Shown here in pieces: positions 1 to 8,469 of a stretch of DNA of 58,030 bases. Both the position numbers and the translations under genes were made by a program. Origin of the DNA: Desulfovirgula sp. (GTDB taxonomy: Bacteria > Bacillota > Desulfotomaculia > Desulfotomaculales > Desulfovirgulaceae); NCBI GenBank assembly GCA_020725525.1, contig DYEX01000028.1:1-58030 (forward strand), in the 5' to 3' direction. The notes beneath the pieces were generated by a model that saw only the letters and a program-made list of their open reading frames with translations, had not been told where the DNA came from and did not search any database. Numbering within the stretch: the first letter of the stretch is position 1; every line of letters begins with the position of its first letter.

Positions 1-25
1 ACCCACTATTTGGCGAATATTTAGC

Positions 26-85
26 ATGAGACCTCACACTCCTTTAGCTTGATTTTTGGTGTTTTTTGGGCGCGCGAGGTCTCAT
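26..85. repeat. 10-bp perfect inverted repeat
   Basis: ATGAGACCTC (26-35) is repeated in inverse orientation at 76-85, separated by 40 bases and followed by a T-rich stretch (TTTCTTTTT). It may be a long-loop terminator of a gene left of the window or a mark of a rearrangement, since a gene relic lies close by. The loop is long for a normal intrinsic terminator. Confidence 0.4.
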
Positions 86-226
86 TTCTTTTTCAGGGGG
101 CTGATCCCCTTCTGGTGCCTACTGAAATTTTACACGGCCGTTCTAAAAAATGGTGCCCGGGGAATATGCTGTAGTGTCCTGTCCAGTCGTACAGGCGGCA
201 TAAACGGGGGAACTTTTGCGGTCGGG

Positions 227-907
227 GTGAGGGGTTTGACTTTCGGCATTACCCATTTATCGGCCTTTGGCCTGGGTCTCCTGCATGCCCTGGAACCGGG
301 ACACGGCAAGAGCATCATGGGGGCCTACCTCGTCCTTTCCCGGGGCCGGGCCATTGATGCGCTGCTTTTAGGGCTGATCACGGCGACCACCCATACCCTG
401 GTGGTGCTGGTCCTGACCATGGGTGCCCGCTGGGTTACCTGGCTTACCGTAGCGGCGGCGGGAATGCCCCGGCAGGAACTGGGGGTATGGCTGCAGCTGA
501 TCTCGGGAGTGCTCATTGCTTTTATCGGCCTGCGGCTGCTTTTTATGCGGGGTGGGTGCTGCCCCCACTGCGGCCGGCCGGGACACCTGCCGGTAGGGAC
601 CGGGGTGCGCCTGGACCGCTGGGGGCTGCTGCTGGTAGGCATTACCAGCGGCCTGGTGCCCTGCCCGGGGGCCCTGACGGTAATGCTGCTCTCCATCGGC
701 AGCGGCACACCCCTGGCGGGGTTAAGCCTGGTCCTGGCCTTTGGGCTGGGAGGGGCACTGGCCCTGGTGGGGGTGGGACTGCTTTTTGTGAAGCTTTCCG
801 CTCTGACCCAGCGCCTTTTGGGGCGGCGCAGCTGGCGCTGGCTAACGGTGACCAGCGGCCTGCTGATCATTTTCACCGGTGTGCTCACAGCGTGGAAGGC
901 CTTTTAA
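227..907 (+). CDS. NicO-type nickel/cobalt (metal ion) permease
   Basis: Polytopic membrane protein of about 226 residues. It opens with the family signature HALEPGHGKS in the first helix and a second conserved His in a TTHTLVV helix. Later segments include GITSGLVPCPGALTVML, also typical of NicO/RcnA-like permeases that move Ni2+ or Co2+ across the cytoplasmic membrane. A small loop holds a CCPHCGRPGH metal-binding-like motif. An open frame extends upstream to 56, but those 57 residues look unlike a membrane protein N-terminus, so I prefer GTG 227 (TTG 236 is possible). There is no strong ribosome site at any of these. Direction of transport and metal are not shown by the sequence. The gene sits alone on the plus strand and its stop is followed, in the same frame, by a SecB relic. 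Confidence 0.65.
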   Translation: MRGLTFGITHLSAFGLGLLHALEPGHGKSIMGAYLVLSRGRAIDALLLGLITATTHTLVVLVLTMGARWVTWLTVAAAGMPRQELGVWLQLISGVLIAFIGLRLLFMRGGCCPHCGRPGHLPVGTGVRLDRWGLLLVGITSGLVPCPGALTVMLLSIGSGTPLAGLSLVLAFGLGGALALVGVGLLFVKLSALTQRLLGRRSWRWLTVTSGLLIIFTGVLTAWKAF

Positions 908-1282
908 AATTTTCCAGACCGCCCCCCGGACACTCCCACCGGAGACGACGTTGTTGAGCTAGATGTCGAGTTCAGCGTTCAACATGAACTGGATTTAGAA
1001 ACCGGCTCTGCAGCGGTTGAACTGACTTGCAGGGTTTTTAAAGAACTTAAAGAAAACCATCCGTTTACATTGAATATAGAAGTGGTTGGTTTCTTCAAGT
1101 TTGAGGGCTTTAGAGAAGAAAGTGGAATGCCATATGAAAACCTCATAAAAACTAATGCCACTGCAATTTTATTCCCTTATGTAAGAGCAATTATAAGTAT
1201 AGTTACAGCCAATTCAGGTTTTCCTCCCCTGGTATTGCCTGTGGTTAATATCAACGAGCTACTTAAAAAACTTGACAAGTAA
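908..1282 (+). pseudogene. 5'-truncated SecB-like chaperone remnant
   Basis: Directly after the NicO stop the same frame stays open to 1282 and encodes a SecB-like C-terminal part: VVELDVEFSV, then FKFEGF, ATAILFPYVRAIIS and TANSGFPPLVLPVVN, the last being the hallmark of SecB-type export chaperones. The first residues of the SecB fold and any start codon are missing. The only ATGs are internal (1070 and later), where translation would lose half of the beta sheet. I read it as a 5'-truncated gene, cut by the event that placed it behind the NicO gene. Intact SecB-like proteins are export chaperones and, in some bacteria, partners of toxin-antitoxin pairs; no such partner is visible here. Confidence 0.6.
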
Positions 1283-1295
1283 GATGTAATCTACT

Positions 1296-1322
1296 ACCCG
1301 GCATCAAGCCGGGTTTTGCTTT
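1296..1322 (+). terminator. Intrinsic terminator after the SecB remnant
   Basis: ACCCGGC / GCCGGGT stem with a 5-base loop (ATCAA), followed by TTTGCTTTT on the plus strand. It closes the plus-strand pair before the convergent prmC. Confidence 0.75.
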
Positions 1323-1362
1323 TCACGAAGTTTTCATGTGAGCGGACGCGGCAAGCCTGATA

Positions 1363-2280
1363 TTACACAGGGGGAGAAGCCACGGGCTGCGCCACCACTT
1401 GCGCCACCACCAGCCGCTCCCGGCCGGCCAGGTCCCGCCGCACCCGGTAACGCCAGACGCCTTCCGGGAGCAGCCGGGCCATCAGAGGGACCTGGGAGGG
1501 GTCGATCTCCATGAGCAGGTACCCTCCCGGCACCAGCAGTTCCCGGGCCTGGGGAACCAGGCGCCGGTAGAGCTCCAACCCGTCACGGCCGCCGTCTAAA
1601 GCCAGGCGCGGCTCATAGCGGGCTACGTCGGGCATCAACTGGCCAATGGCAGCCGAGGGTATATAGGGCAGGTTGGCGGCCACCAGGCACAGGCTGCCGG
1701 GTGGAAGGATTTTTTGCAGCGGGGACAGCAAATCCCCGGCCAAAAAGATGATGCGGCCGGCTACCCGGTGCCGCCGGGCGTTTTCGGCGGCCAGCGCCAG
1801 GGCCGCCGGGGAAATGTCGGTGGCGTAGATGGTGCCCTTGCCCAGATAGTAAGCCAGGCTGACGGCAATGGCCCCGCTGCCCGTGCCCACATCGGCCATT
1901 AGAGGGGGCCGGTCCTCCCGCCTGCCCCCGGGGGTTACCGGCACCACGCCGCCGGTCAACAGTTCAAGGGCCGTCTCCACCAGCAGTTCCGTTTCCGGCC
2001 GGGGAATGAGCACATCACGGGTGACCGCAAAAGAAAGCCCCATAAACTCCCGCTGGCCCGTCAGGTAGGCCACCGGTTCCCCGGCAGCCCGTCTTTGCAG
2101 AAGCTCCTGAAATTTTTCTTCTTCCTCCCAGGTGAGGGGGCGGTTGGCATCCCGGTATAAACCCACCCGGTCCGTACCGGTAACATGGGCCAGAAGCACC
2201 TCCGCCTCCAGGGGGGCGGCGGCAATACCCTTCTGGTGCAAGAAAGCCCTGGCTTTGGCCAGGGCGGTGGCAATATCCAT
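1363..2280 (-). CDS. prmC: Peptide chain release factor N5-glutamine methyltransferase
   Basis: Uses SAM to methylate the glutamine of the GGQ motif in release factors RF1 and RF2, which raises termination efficiency. Of 305 residues, the N-terminal helical part binds the release factor, IPRPETE is at 92-98, the SAM-binding loop DVGTGSGAIAVSL at 130-142, and the catalytic NLPY at 203-206. Length is normal for the family (about 280-300). It lies 17 bases downstream of prfA, its substrate, which is the usual pairing. The start ATG follows a modest GAGGAG-like site. Confidence 0.95.
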   Translation of the reverse strand: MDIATALAKARAFLHQKGIAAAPLEAEVLLAHVTGTDRVGLYRDANRPLTWEEEEKFQELLQRRAAGEPVAYLTGQREFMGLSFAVTRDVLIPRPETELLVETALELLTGGVVPVTPGGRREDRPPLMADVGTGSGAIAVSLAYYLGKGTIYATDISPAALALAAENARRHRVAGRIIFLAGDLLSPLQKILPPGSLCLVAANLPYIPSAAIGQLMPDVARYEPRLALDGGRDGLELYRRLVPQARELLVPGGYLLMEIDPSQVPLMARLLPEGVWRYRVRRDLAGRERLVVAQVVAQPVASPPV

Positions 2281-2297
2281 AAAAAACTCTCCTCAAT

Positions 2298-3371
2298 TTA
2301 TGCGTTATCCACCTGCTGCAGGCGCCGGGCCTGATCCGTGGTAACCAGGGCGTCGATAATTTCATCCAGCTCGCCCATGAGCACTTCCGGGAGACGGTGA
2401 ATGGTCAAACCTATGCGGTGATCCGTCACGCGATTATGCGGAAAGTTATAAGTACGGATCCGTTCGCTGCGGTCCCCGGTGCCCACCATGGAGCGGCGGG
2501 CGGAAGCAATCTTTTGCTGCTGCTCCTCCTGCAGCCGGTCCAGCAAACGGGCCCGCAGGACCCGCATGGCCTTTTCCTTGTTTTTGTGCTGGCTTTTTTC
2601 ATCCTGGCAGGAGACCACGATTCCTGTGGGCAGGTGGGTAATGCGCACCGCGGATTGGGTCGTGTTCACCGACTGGCCGCCCGGCCCGGTGGAGCAGAAG
2701 ACATCTATGCGCAGGTCGTTGGGGTTGATCTCCACATCCACTTCCTCGGCTTCCGGCAGGACGGCCACCGTCGCGGCAGAAGTATGGATGCGCCCCCCCG
2801 ACTCGGTAGTGGGCACCCGCTGCACCCGGTGCACGCCGCTTTCAAACTTCAACTTGCTGTATGCCCCCCTGCCCTCGATGAGAAAGATGACTTCCTTGAT
2901 GCCGCCCAGATCGGTGTAGCTGGTATTCATCAAATCAATCTTCCAGCCCTGGCGCTCGGCATACCGGGTGTACATGCGAAACAGGTCGGCGGCAAAAAGG
3001 GCGGCCTCCTCCCCCCCGGTACCGGCGCGTATTTCCATGATGACGTTCTTCTCGTCATTGGGGTCCCTGGGCAGCAGCAGCACTTTTAATTTGTGCTCCA
3101 GTTCCTCTTTCTTCTCCTCCTGCGCCTCAAGCTCCGTCTCCACCAGCTCCCGGAAATCCGGCTCCAGCTTTTCCCGCAAGAGTTCTTTTGCTTCCCGGAT
3201 GTCCCGGCACACCTTTTTATACTCACGGTACACGCCGACTATTTCTTCCAGCTCCGCATGGGCCTTGACATATTGCTGCCAGCGCACCCGGTCGTTAATT
3301 ACTTCCGGATCGGCAATCAGGTTGCTCAATTCTTCATAACGCTGTTCCAGGCTGTCCAGTTTGTCCAGCAT
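2298..3371 (-). CDS. prfA: Peptide chain release factor 1
   Basis: Recognises UAA and UAG stop codons and triggers release of the finished peptide. It has 357 residues with an N-terminal coiled coil (about 1-100), a codon-reading segment [13 protein letters not shown] near 186-198 that contains the RF1-type PxT motif, and GGQ at 231-233. A GTG lies 12 bases upstream in frame, but AGGAGGTGAGG is placed ideally for ATG 3371, so I use that. The start overlaps the end of the DUF1385 gene by 38 bases, which suggests translational coupling. It forms an operon with prmC. Confidence 0.97.
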   Translation of the reverse strand: MLDKLDSLEQRYEELSNLIADPEVINDRVRWQQYVKAHAELEEIVGVYREYKKVCRDIREAKELLREKLEPDFRELVETELEAQEEKKEELEHKLKVLLLPRDPNDEKNVIMEIRAGTGGEEAALFAADLFRMYTRYAERQGWKIDLMNTSYTDLGGIKEVIFLIEGRGAYSKLKFESGVHRVQRVPTTESGGRIHTSAATVAVLPEAEEVDVEINPNDLRIDVFCSTGPGGQSVNTTQSAVRITHLPTGIVVSCQDEKSQHKNKEKAMRVLRARLLDRLQEEQQQKIASARRSMVGTGDRSERIRTYNFPHNRVTDHRIGLTIHRLPEVLMGELDEIIDALVTTDQARRLQQVDNA

Positions 3372-4236
3372 GGTTATCCTCACCTCCTAGCACCGCTCCC
3401 AGGGCGGAGATGGCCACTTCTACCTGGTCATTATCCGGCTCCCGGGTGGTCAGGCTCTGCAGCCACCGGCCGGGGATGATGAAAAGCCGGCACAGGAAGA
3501 AATCAGGATATCTGGCCGATAATTTTAACAGTTCATAGGAAACTCCCGCCAGCACGGGCAACAACAGTATCCGTGAGGTTATGCGCCACCAGAGCACCTG
3601 CTCGCCCAGCAGGGAGAAAAGGAATATGCTTACCACCAGTACAATGAGAATAAAACTGGTCCCGCACCGCGGGTGAAAGGTGGAATAGCGCTGCACCCCG
3701 GGCACGGTGAGCTCTTCGCCGGCCTCATAGGCGTTAATCACTTTATGTTCCGCCCCGTGGTACTGAAACACCCGCCGGATATCGGGCAGCTTGCCGATCA
3801 AGGCCACATAAAGCAGAAAAACGGCCAGACGAATTACGCCCTCAATAAAATTCTGGAGCAGAGCCCCCCGCATGAAGCCGGCCAGAAAATGAGCAAGACC
3901 GGCGGGCAGGATCACGAACAAAAATATCCCCAGAGCCAGAGCCACTGCCAGGGTTATGACAATATCCCGGGTGCTCAGTTCCTCCTCTTCCCCTAAGGCC
4001 TGGTTGGCCGAAAAGGAGAGGGCCTCCAGGCCCATGATCAGGGATTCAATCAAAACCACCACTCCCCTGACCAGGGGCCACTTTAAGACGGGGAACCGGG
4101 AGGTCAGGGAACCCACGGGCCGGGTATCCAGTATAATGGTTGTATCGGGACGCCGCACGGCGACCGCCCGCAGGGCCGGCCCGCGCATCATCACTCCCTC
4201 GATGACGGCCTGCCCGCCGTATTCAAAACGGCCCAT
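3334..4236 (-). CDS. DUF1385 (YqhQ-type) membrane protein
   Basis: A 300-residue protein starting [20 protein letters not shown], the diagnostic opening of the DUF1385/YqhQ family, with further conserved HGAEHK (near 190) and FHPRCGTSF (near 207). At least four hydrophobic segments follow ([46 protein letters not shown]). The biochemical function is unknown. Sitting between rpmE and prfA-prmC is the common Firmicutes arrangement. The C-terminal coding part overlaps the prfA start. Confidence 0.9.
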   Translation of the reverse strand: MGRFEYGGQAVIEGVMMRGPALRAVAVRRPDTTIILDTRPVGSLTSRFPVLKWPLVRGVVVLIESLIMGLEALSFSANQALGEEEELSTRDIVITLAVALALGIFLFVILPAGLAHFLAGFMRGALLQNFIEGVIRLAVFLLYVALIGKLPDIRRVFQYHGAEHKVINAYEAGEELTVPGVQRYSTFHPRCGTSFILIVLVVSIFLFSLLGEQVLWWRITSRILLLPVLAGVSYELLKLSARYPDFFLCRLFIIPGRWLQSLTTREPDNDQVEVAISALGAVLGGEDNHAGQTGQPGTAL

Positions 4237-4328
4237 AAATGATACTCTCCCCTTATTACGCAGGTAAAACCGTTCTGCCGCCGCCCATGTGCCTCATAAG
4301 GATTTTGGGCACAGTATTTCCAAGCAAA

Positions 4329-4350
4329 TAGCAGAGCCCCCGCTCTGCTA
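4329..4350 (-). terminator. Terminator after rpmE
   Basis: TAGCAGAGC / GCTCTGCTA, a perfect 9-bp stem with a CCCC loop, three bases past the rpmE stop. On the minus strand it is followed by TTTGCTT, a weak U-tract, so some read-through into DUF1385-prfA is likely. Confidence 0.7.
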
Positions 4351-4352
4351 CC

Positions 4353-4553
4353 CTACTTCAAGCCGTATTTTTTGCGGAACCGGTCCGCCCTTCCCCTGGT
4401 CTCAACAGTCCGCTGGGACCCGGTAAAGAAGGGGTGACACCTGGAACAGATTTCCACTCTAAGCTCCTTTTTGGTTGAACCGGTCTCAAAGGTATTACCG
4501 CAGACACAAATTACCCTTGCCGGCCCGTATTTCGGGTGAATGCCTTCCTTCAC
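4353..4553 (-). CDS. rpmE: 50S ribosomal protein L31 (zinc-binding form)
   Basis: A 66-residue protein starting MKEGIHPKY. The Cys pairs in VICVCGN and [10 protein letters not shown] mark the zinc-containing (C+) type. It ends in the typical basic tail [13 protein letters not shown]31 helps bridge the ribosomal subunits. An ideal sigma-A promoter lies upstream at 4606-4634 and a terminator directly downstream. Confidence 0.97.
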   Translation of the reverse strand: MKEGIHPKYGPARVICVCGNTFETGSTKKELRVEICSRCHPFFTGSQRTVETRGRADRFRKKYGLK

Positions 4554-4605
4554 TGGAAAATCACCTCACTTATAACCTCATTGCATCTTAATCGCATACT
4601 TTGTT

Positions 4606-4634
4606 ATTATAACATAGGAGATAATAAGGAGCAA
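4606..4634 (-). promoter_or_regulatory. Sigma-A-type promoter of rpmE
   Basis: On the minus strand, TTGCTC (-35), a 17-base spacer and TATAAT (-10), about 55 bases before the rpmE start. Perfect -10 and spacing; the -35 matches the consensus at four of six positions. Confidence 0.75.
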
Positions 4635-4748
4635 GATTCGTCAGTCTTGAATTGAGCGAAACTTCATGATAAGGTAATGATGTGGTATTCTGGTTGTTGT
4701 TTTGCATCACCGAACTCATATTCCTCGTTAACAGGAGGTTTTTTTAAT

Positions 4749-6065
4749 TTGACAGGCCCTGTTTTTCGCCCGCTGGTATTGTTGCTGTCCGGCAGCCGCG
4801 AAACCATCACTGCCGTGGCTTCACAGCTGGATTACGAGCTGTTTAATTTGCTCATCACCACCCTGGAAGAGGAGGCCATTGAGGCCATCCGCCGGGGGTG
4901 GTCCGATGTGCTCATTTTTGAGCCTTTAAGTCCTCCTCATCAATCCATTTGCCTGTGCTCTTTTTTACAGGAGCAGGGGGACACCCTGCCGGTGATTCTC
5001 ATCACCAGTTCCCAGGACCTTTTCCCCGAATTCCCGCGGTTACGGGTGTACGAGGTATTGCACAAGCCCATTAACAGGCTGGAATTGTCCGCGCGATTAA
5101 AATCAGTAATTACCCTGCGCCAGCTGGAAAAACAGCTCGCCGACCAGCCGCTGGCACACAGGGAAGCAGCCCGGGTACTCCTGGTGGAAGACAGCTCTTT
5201 ACAGCGGAAGATTCTGGCCGGGTACCTGGCAGGGGAAGGCATCGAAGTAATTACCGCCGCTGACGGAGAGGAAGCACTGCGTGTGGCGGAGCATAAAAGG
5301 CCCGATTTGATCCTTCTGGATGTCATTTTACCCGGCATGAACGGCTTCGAAGTCTGCAGGCTCCTGAAGGAAAACCCAGCCCTGAAGGATACCCCGGTTG
5401 TTTTCATCACCTCTCGCCAGGGACGGGAAGAAAGAATCCGGGGCCTGGAATGCGGAGCCGACGATTTCCTGACTAAACCAGTGGATAAACGGGAGTTGTT
5501 AATCCGTACCCATTCCCTGATCCGGCGCAAGCAGTTGATGGACACCCTGGTAAACCAGGCCAGCCGGGACCCCCTGACCGGCCTGTATAACCGGCGCCAG
5601 CTGGCCCTTGACCTGCAGCGAGAGCTTTCCCGGGCCAAACGCTACTCCACCCCCCTGTCCTTAATTATGGCCGACGTGGATTTCTTTAAACATTATAACG
5701 ATACCAACGGGCACCTGGCCGGGGACGAAATCCTGCGGCAGCTGGCCGGCCTGTTTGTTTCCAATACCCGGGACGTGGATACCGTCTACCGCTATGGCGG
5801 GGAGGAATTTATCATCCTGCTGCCCCAGACAGACCTGGCCGGGGCGATTACCGTGGCTGAAAAACTGCGTCAAAAGGTGGAAAAACACTCCTTCCCCCAC
5901 GGCGAAAAGCAGCCAGGGGGACGACTGACCATCAGCCTGGGGGTGGCGGCTTACCCGGATCACGCCCGGGACGCTGAAGGTTTAATCCTGGCCGCTGACC
6001 GGGCCCTGTACCGGGCCAAGCAGAGTGGTAAAAACAGGTACGCCACGGCTATACCTCCCGGGTAA
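4749..6065 (+). CDS. Response regulator-diguanylate cyclase (PleD-like)
   Basis: Cytoplasmic two-REC-plus-GGDEF protein that makes cyclic di-GMP from GTP. In the 438-residue reading, 1-120 is a degenerate receiver, 142-260 an intact receiver (VLLVEDSS, phospho-acceptor D191 in LLDVILPG, TKP lysine), and 268-438 a GGDEF domain with active-site GGEEF at 350-354. RDVD at 341-344 is a product-inhibition I-site five residues before the active site, so feedback control is likely. ATG codons exist 72 bases upstream, but AGGAGG sits properly before TTG 4749, which I take as the start. It is the only plus-strand gene between 1.4 and 58 kb. It overlaps the convergent radical SAM gene by 17 bases. No cognate histidine kinase is adjacent. 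Confidence 0.92.
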   Translation: MTGPVFRPLVLLLSGSRETITAVASQLDYELFNLLITTLEEEAIEAIRRGWSDVLIFEPLSPPHQSICLCSFLQEQGDTLPVILITSSQDLFPEFPRLRVYEVLHKPINRLELSARLKSVITLRQLEKQLADQPLAHREAARVLLVEDSSLQRKILAGYLAGEGIEVITAADGEEALRVAEHKRPDLILLDVILPGMNGFEVCRLLKENPALKDTPVVFITSRQGREERIRGLECGADDFLTKPVDKRELLIRTHSLIRRKQLMDTLVNQASRDPLTGLYNRRQLALDLQRELSRAKRYSTPLSLIMADVDFFKHYNDTNGHLAGDEILRQLAGLFVSNTRDVDTVYRYGGEEFIILLPQTDLAGAITVAEKLRQKVEKHSFPHGEKQPGGRLTISLGVAAYPDHARDAEGLILAADRALYRAKQSGKNRYATAIPPG

Positions 6066-7293
6066 AATTCCCAACCAGAAGACCCGGCACCTTCTTCAAC
6101 CGGGTAATGAACTCCCCTATACCTGTCAAGTCCCCCCGGGCCGGGGGCAGGCGACCGAAGAGGTAGTCCGGGTCGATGTTCAAATTGCGCAATTGTACCA
6201 TCTGAACCCCGGTCTCCTGGATAAAGGCCAGGAGGCTTTTCATCTCTTCCTCGCGGTCGGTCAGGCCGGGCAGAACCAGGAGGTTCAGGGAAACAAACAC
6301 CCCCGCCTGCCGGGCCAGCACGATGGAGCGGCGCACATCATGGAGATCGTAATTATGGGGCCGGTGGTAGGCGCGATAAATATCAGGTCTGGCGCTGATT
6401 AAACTCACCCTTATGGAGTCAACCCCACTGGCGATGATTTTTTCCATGCCGGCAGTATGGCCGGCATTGGTGTTTATATTGATGGTCCCCCGGGATACCA
6501 GCCGCCGCACCCGGGCAATGGCAGTGGCTATAGTATCGGCAGCCAGTGCCGGTTCTCCCTCGCATCCCTGACCGAAGCTGACTATAGCCCCCGGAGCGGT
6601 CCTTAAGTGTTCCTCCATTACCTCCACCACTGCTTCTACCGGAGGGACAACAGAGATCCGGCTCTGGGGAGAAGGACAGCATTCAGCGGGCTGTTTGGAG
6701 ATACACCCCAGGCAGCGGGCATTGCAACCGGGGGAAACGGGAATCCCCCCCTCCCAGCGGCGGTAAAAAATATTCTGGGCGGTAAAACAGGAGTACTCCC
6801 GGGCGCAACGGGCCAGCTGAGCCAGGATGGGATTTTGGGGGTGGCGGTCCAGGCGCCCGGAAATCAACTGCGCCAGCTCCGGGGTGTTATAATGCCGGGG
6901 GTCCCAGCGATGGGGGTTATCTGTTTGCCGCGCGGCCACCCACATCCCATCCTTATGCCAGGCCACCGCTGCATAGCCGAAAAGGGGCAGGGGCTTTTCC
7001 CCTGCCGGCCGGCGGTAGGCCGGTAAAAGGGTGCGGGTGTAGCCCTGGGGTAAAAGGGCGGCCACGGCAAAGACGGGAACCTCCCGCACCCTTTCCACCA
7101 GAACAAAATTACCCCGCCGGTCGAGCCCCACCGGGCTCCCGGCCGGAATGAGCACCAGGGAAGCCCCCCGGGGCAGGGGCATCATATCGGAAGGGGTTAC
7201 TTCCACAAACCGGTCCCCCGTCCGTCCAACCGCGGCCAGCCCGGGATGATCGTAAAAACGACCCCCGGTATCGGCATAAACCAGACAATACAC
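6049..7293 (-). CDS. Radical SAM protein of unknown substrate
   Basis: About 414 residues. The N-terminal 175 residues form a separate domain that I do not recognise, opening YCLVYADTGGRFYDHP. A radical SAM domain follows, with the CX3CX2C cluster CNARCLGC at 190-197, FGQGCEGEP as the GGE-like SAM-contact segment, ININTNAGH and VSLNLLVLPGLTDR. It should bind a [4Fe-4S] cluster and cleave SAM. Extra cysteines near the cluster (CISKQPAECCP) are notable. An upstream ATG at 7365 would add a hydrophobic 24-residue leader; GTG 7293 or TTG 7299 fits the domain boundary better. No partner gene indicates the substrate. Its 3' end overlaps the convergent diguanylate cyclase gene. Confidence 0.8.
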   Translation of the reverse strand: MYCLVYADTGGRFYDHPGLAAVGRTGDRFVEVTPSDMMPLPRGASLVLIPAGSPVGLDRRGNFVLVERVREVPVFAVAALLPQGYTRTLLPAYRRPAGEKPLPLFGYAAVAWHKDGMWVAARQTDNPHRWDPRHYNTPELAQLISGRLDRHPQNPILAQLARCAREYSCFTAQNIFYRRWEGGIPVSPGCNARCLGCISKQPAECCPSPQSRISVVPPVEAVVEVMEEHLRTAPGAIVSFGQGCEGEPALAADTIATAIARVRRLVSRGTININTNAGHTAGMEKIIASGVDSIRVSLISARPDIYRAYHRPHNYDLHDVRRSIVLARQAGVFVSLNLLVLPGLTDREEEMKSLLAFIQETGVQMVQLRNLNIDPDYLFGRLPPARGDLTGIGEFITRLKKVPGLLVGNFTREV

Positions 7294-7404
7294 GACCAAA
7301 ACCCCCGTAATATACAATCCCAAAACTACTCCCCCATTATAAGCAATGAGGCCGGGGACGGTCAATGATAAAGCCCCGGCTTATACCCATTTTGCAGGCG
7401 AACG

Positions 7405-7431
7405 AAAGGCCCGCTTTGTTCGCGGGCCTTT
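7405..7431 (-). terminator. Terminator after the LysM-M23 peptidase
   Basis: AAAGGCCCGC / GCGGGCCTTT, a perfect 10-bp stem with a 7-base loop that begins inside the stop codon of the peptidase gene. The A/T ends supply the U-tract. Confidence 0.7.
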
Positions 7432-8332
7432 ACACCCGGGTGCGGGCAAGGCATAACAGGGGGTCATAGGGTATGCCGTTCAAGCGCACCTCCAGGTGCA
7501 GGTGGGGACCGGTGGAACGTCCGGTGCTGCCCACCAGGGCAATGACCTCCCCGGCCTCCACCCACTGCCCCGGCTCCACCAGCACCTGGAGGGCGTGGGC
7601 GTAAAGAGTTTCCAGGCCGCCGCCGTGATCAATAATGACCGTGTTGCCGTAGGTGCCCCGGGGGCCGGCAAAGGTCACCCGGCCGGAACGCACCGCCCGG
7701 ATGGGCTCGCCTTCCCCGGCGGCAATGTCCACCCCCTCATGGGGCCGGCCGTCCCGCCAGCCAAAGGGGGAGCTTACCCAACCCACCACAGGCCAGGCCA
7801 GCTGGTCCACCGGCAGGGCGACCATGGCGGCTGCTGCCGGTAACTCATCCCCGTATCTGCCCGGAATGATCATCTGCTGTCCCGGAACGAGCCGGTCCGG
7901 GTTCAATAAATCGTTGACCGCCACCAGCCGGGCCAGCGGCACCTGGTAGCGGCAGGCAATGTCCGAAAGGGTTTCCCCTGGCGCCACCGTATGTTCGATC
8001 ACTCCGCCGGGGATTTGTAATACCTCACCCGTCACGATCAGGTTAGCGTCTTTTATCCCGTTTGCTTCCTGCAGGGTGATCACCGGCAGACCAAAACGAC
8101 CGGCAATGGCCGCTAAAGTGTCCCCGGGCTGTACCCGGTATATGTACCGGTCACCCGCGGGCCGGTCTGTTTCCACCCGGGGGAGGTTGCCGTATGAGAA
8201 ATTGGTGATAATTGCTTCATCGGGTGCGGCAAACAGAGGCACCCTGCCGGGCAGCAGGCACACCGCCAGTACGGCCCAAACCGCGAGCAATATGGTTAAT
8301 TTGCGCAGACGCTTTTTAACTAACCTGCCCAT
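7430..8332 (-). CDS. LysM-M23 peptidoglycan endopeptidase
   Basis: Exported cell-wall hydrolase of 300 residues. It has a basic start and hydrophobic helix (about 10-35), LysM 1 at 64-107 (YRVQPGDTLAAIA), LysM 2 at 113-157 (HTVAPGETLSDIA), and an M23 zinc peptidase domain from about 180. Metal ligands are visible: H198 and D202 in HEGVD, and the HLH pair at 277-279 in TGPHLHLE. LysM binds glycan and M23 cuts cross-link peptides. Similar proteins act in growth, separation or sporulation; context does not decide which. It is downstream of rho with a hairpin between. Confidence 0.93.
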   Translation of the reverse strand: MGRLVKKRLRKLTILLAVWAVLAVCLLPGRVPLFAAPDEAIITNFSYGNLPRVETDRPAGDRYIYRVQPGDTLAAIAGRFGLPVITLQEANGIKDANLIVTGEVLQIPGGVIEHTVAPGETLSDIACRYQVPLARLVAVNDLLNPDRLVPGQQMIIPGRYGDELPAAAAMVALPVDQLAWPVVGWVSSPFGWRDGRPHEGVDIAAGEGEPIRAVRSGRVTFAGPRGTYGNTVIIDHGGGLETLYAHALQVLVEPGQWVEAGEVIALVGSTGRSTGPHLHLEVRLNGIPYDPLLCLARTRV

Positions 8333-8360
8333 GTGCAGTCCTCTCCTTCAGCTGCTTTAT

Positions 8361-8383
8361 GGCGGGGGAATAAAAACCCCGCC
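8361..8383. terminator. Hairpin between rho and the M23 peptidase
   Basis: GGCGGGG / CCCCGCC, 7-bp stem with a 9-base loop. The T-run (ATTTTTTATC) lies on the plus-strand side, so it is a poor terminator for the minus-strand rho transcript and may only slow or process it. Confidence 0.35.
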
Positions 8384-8469
8384 CCATTTTTTATCAGGCA
8401 GTCTAAAAAAGAGGATTGCCCCAAAGCGGGCTGTTTTATACATGGTGGGAGGGCACATTACACGAACTG

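Noticed and set aside
56-226. N-terminal extension of the NicO frame
   Set aside because: 57 residues without membrane or family features; the conserved first helix begins just after GTG 227.
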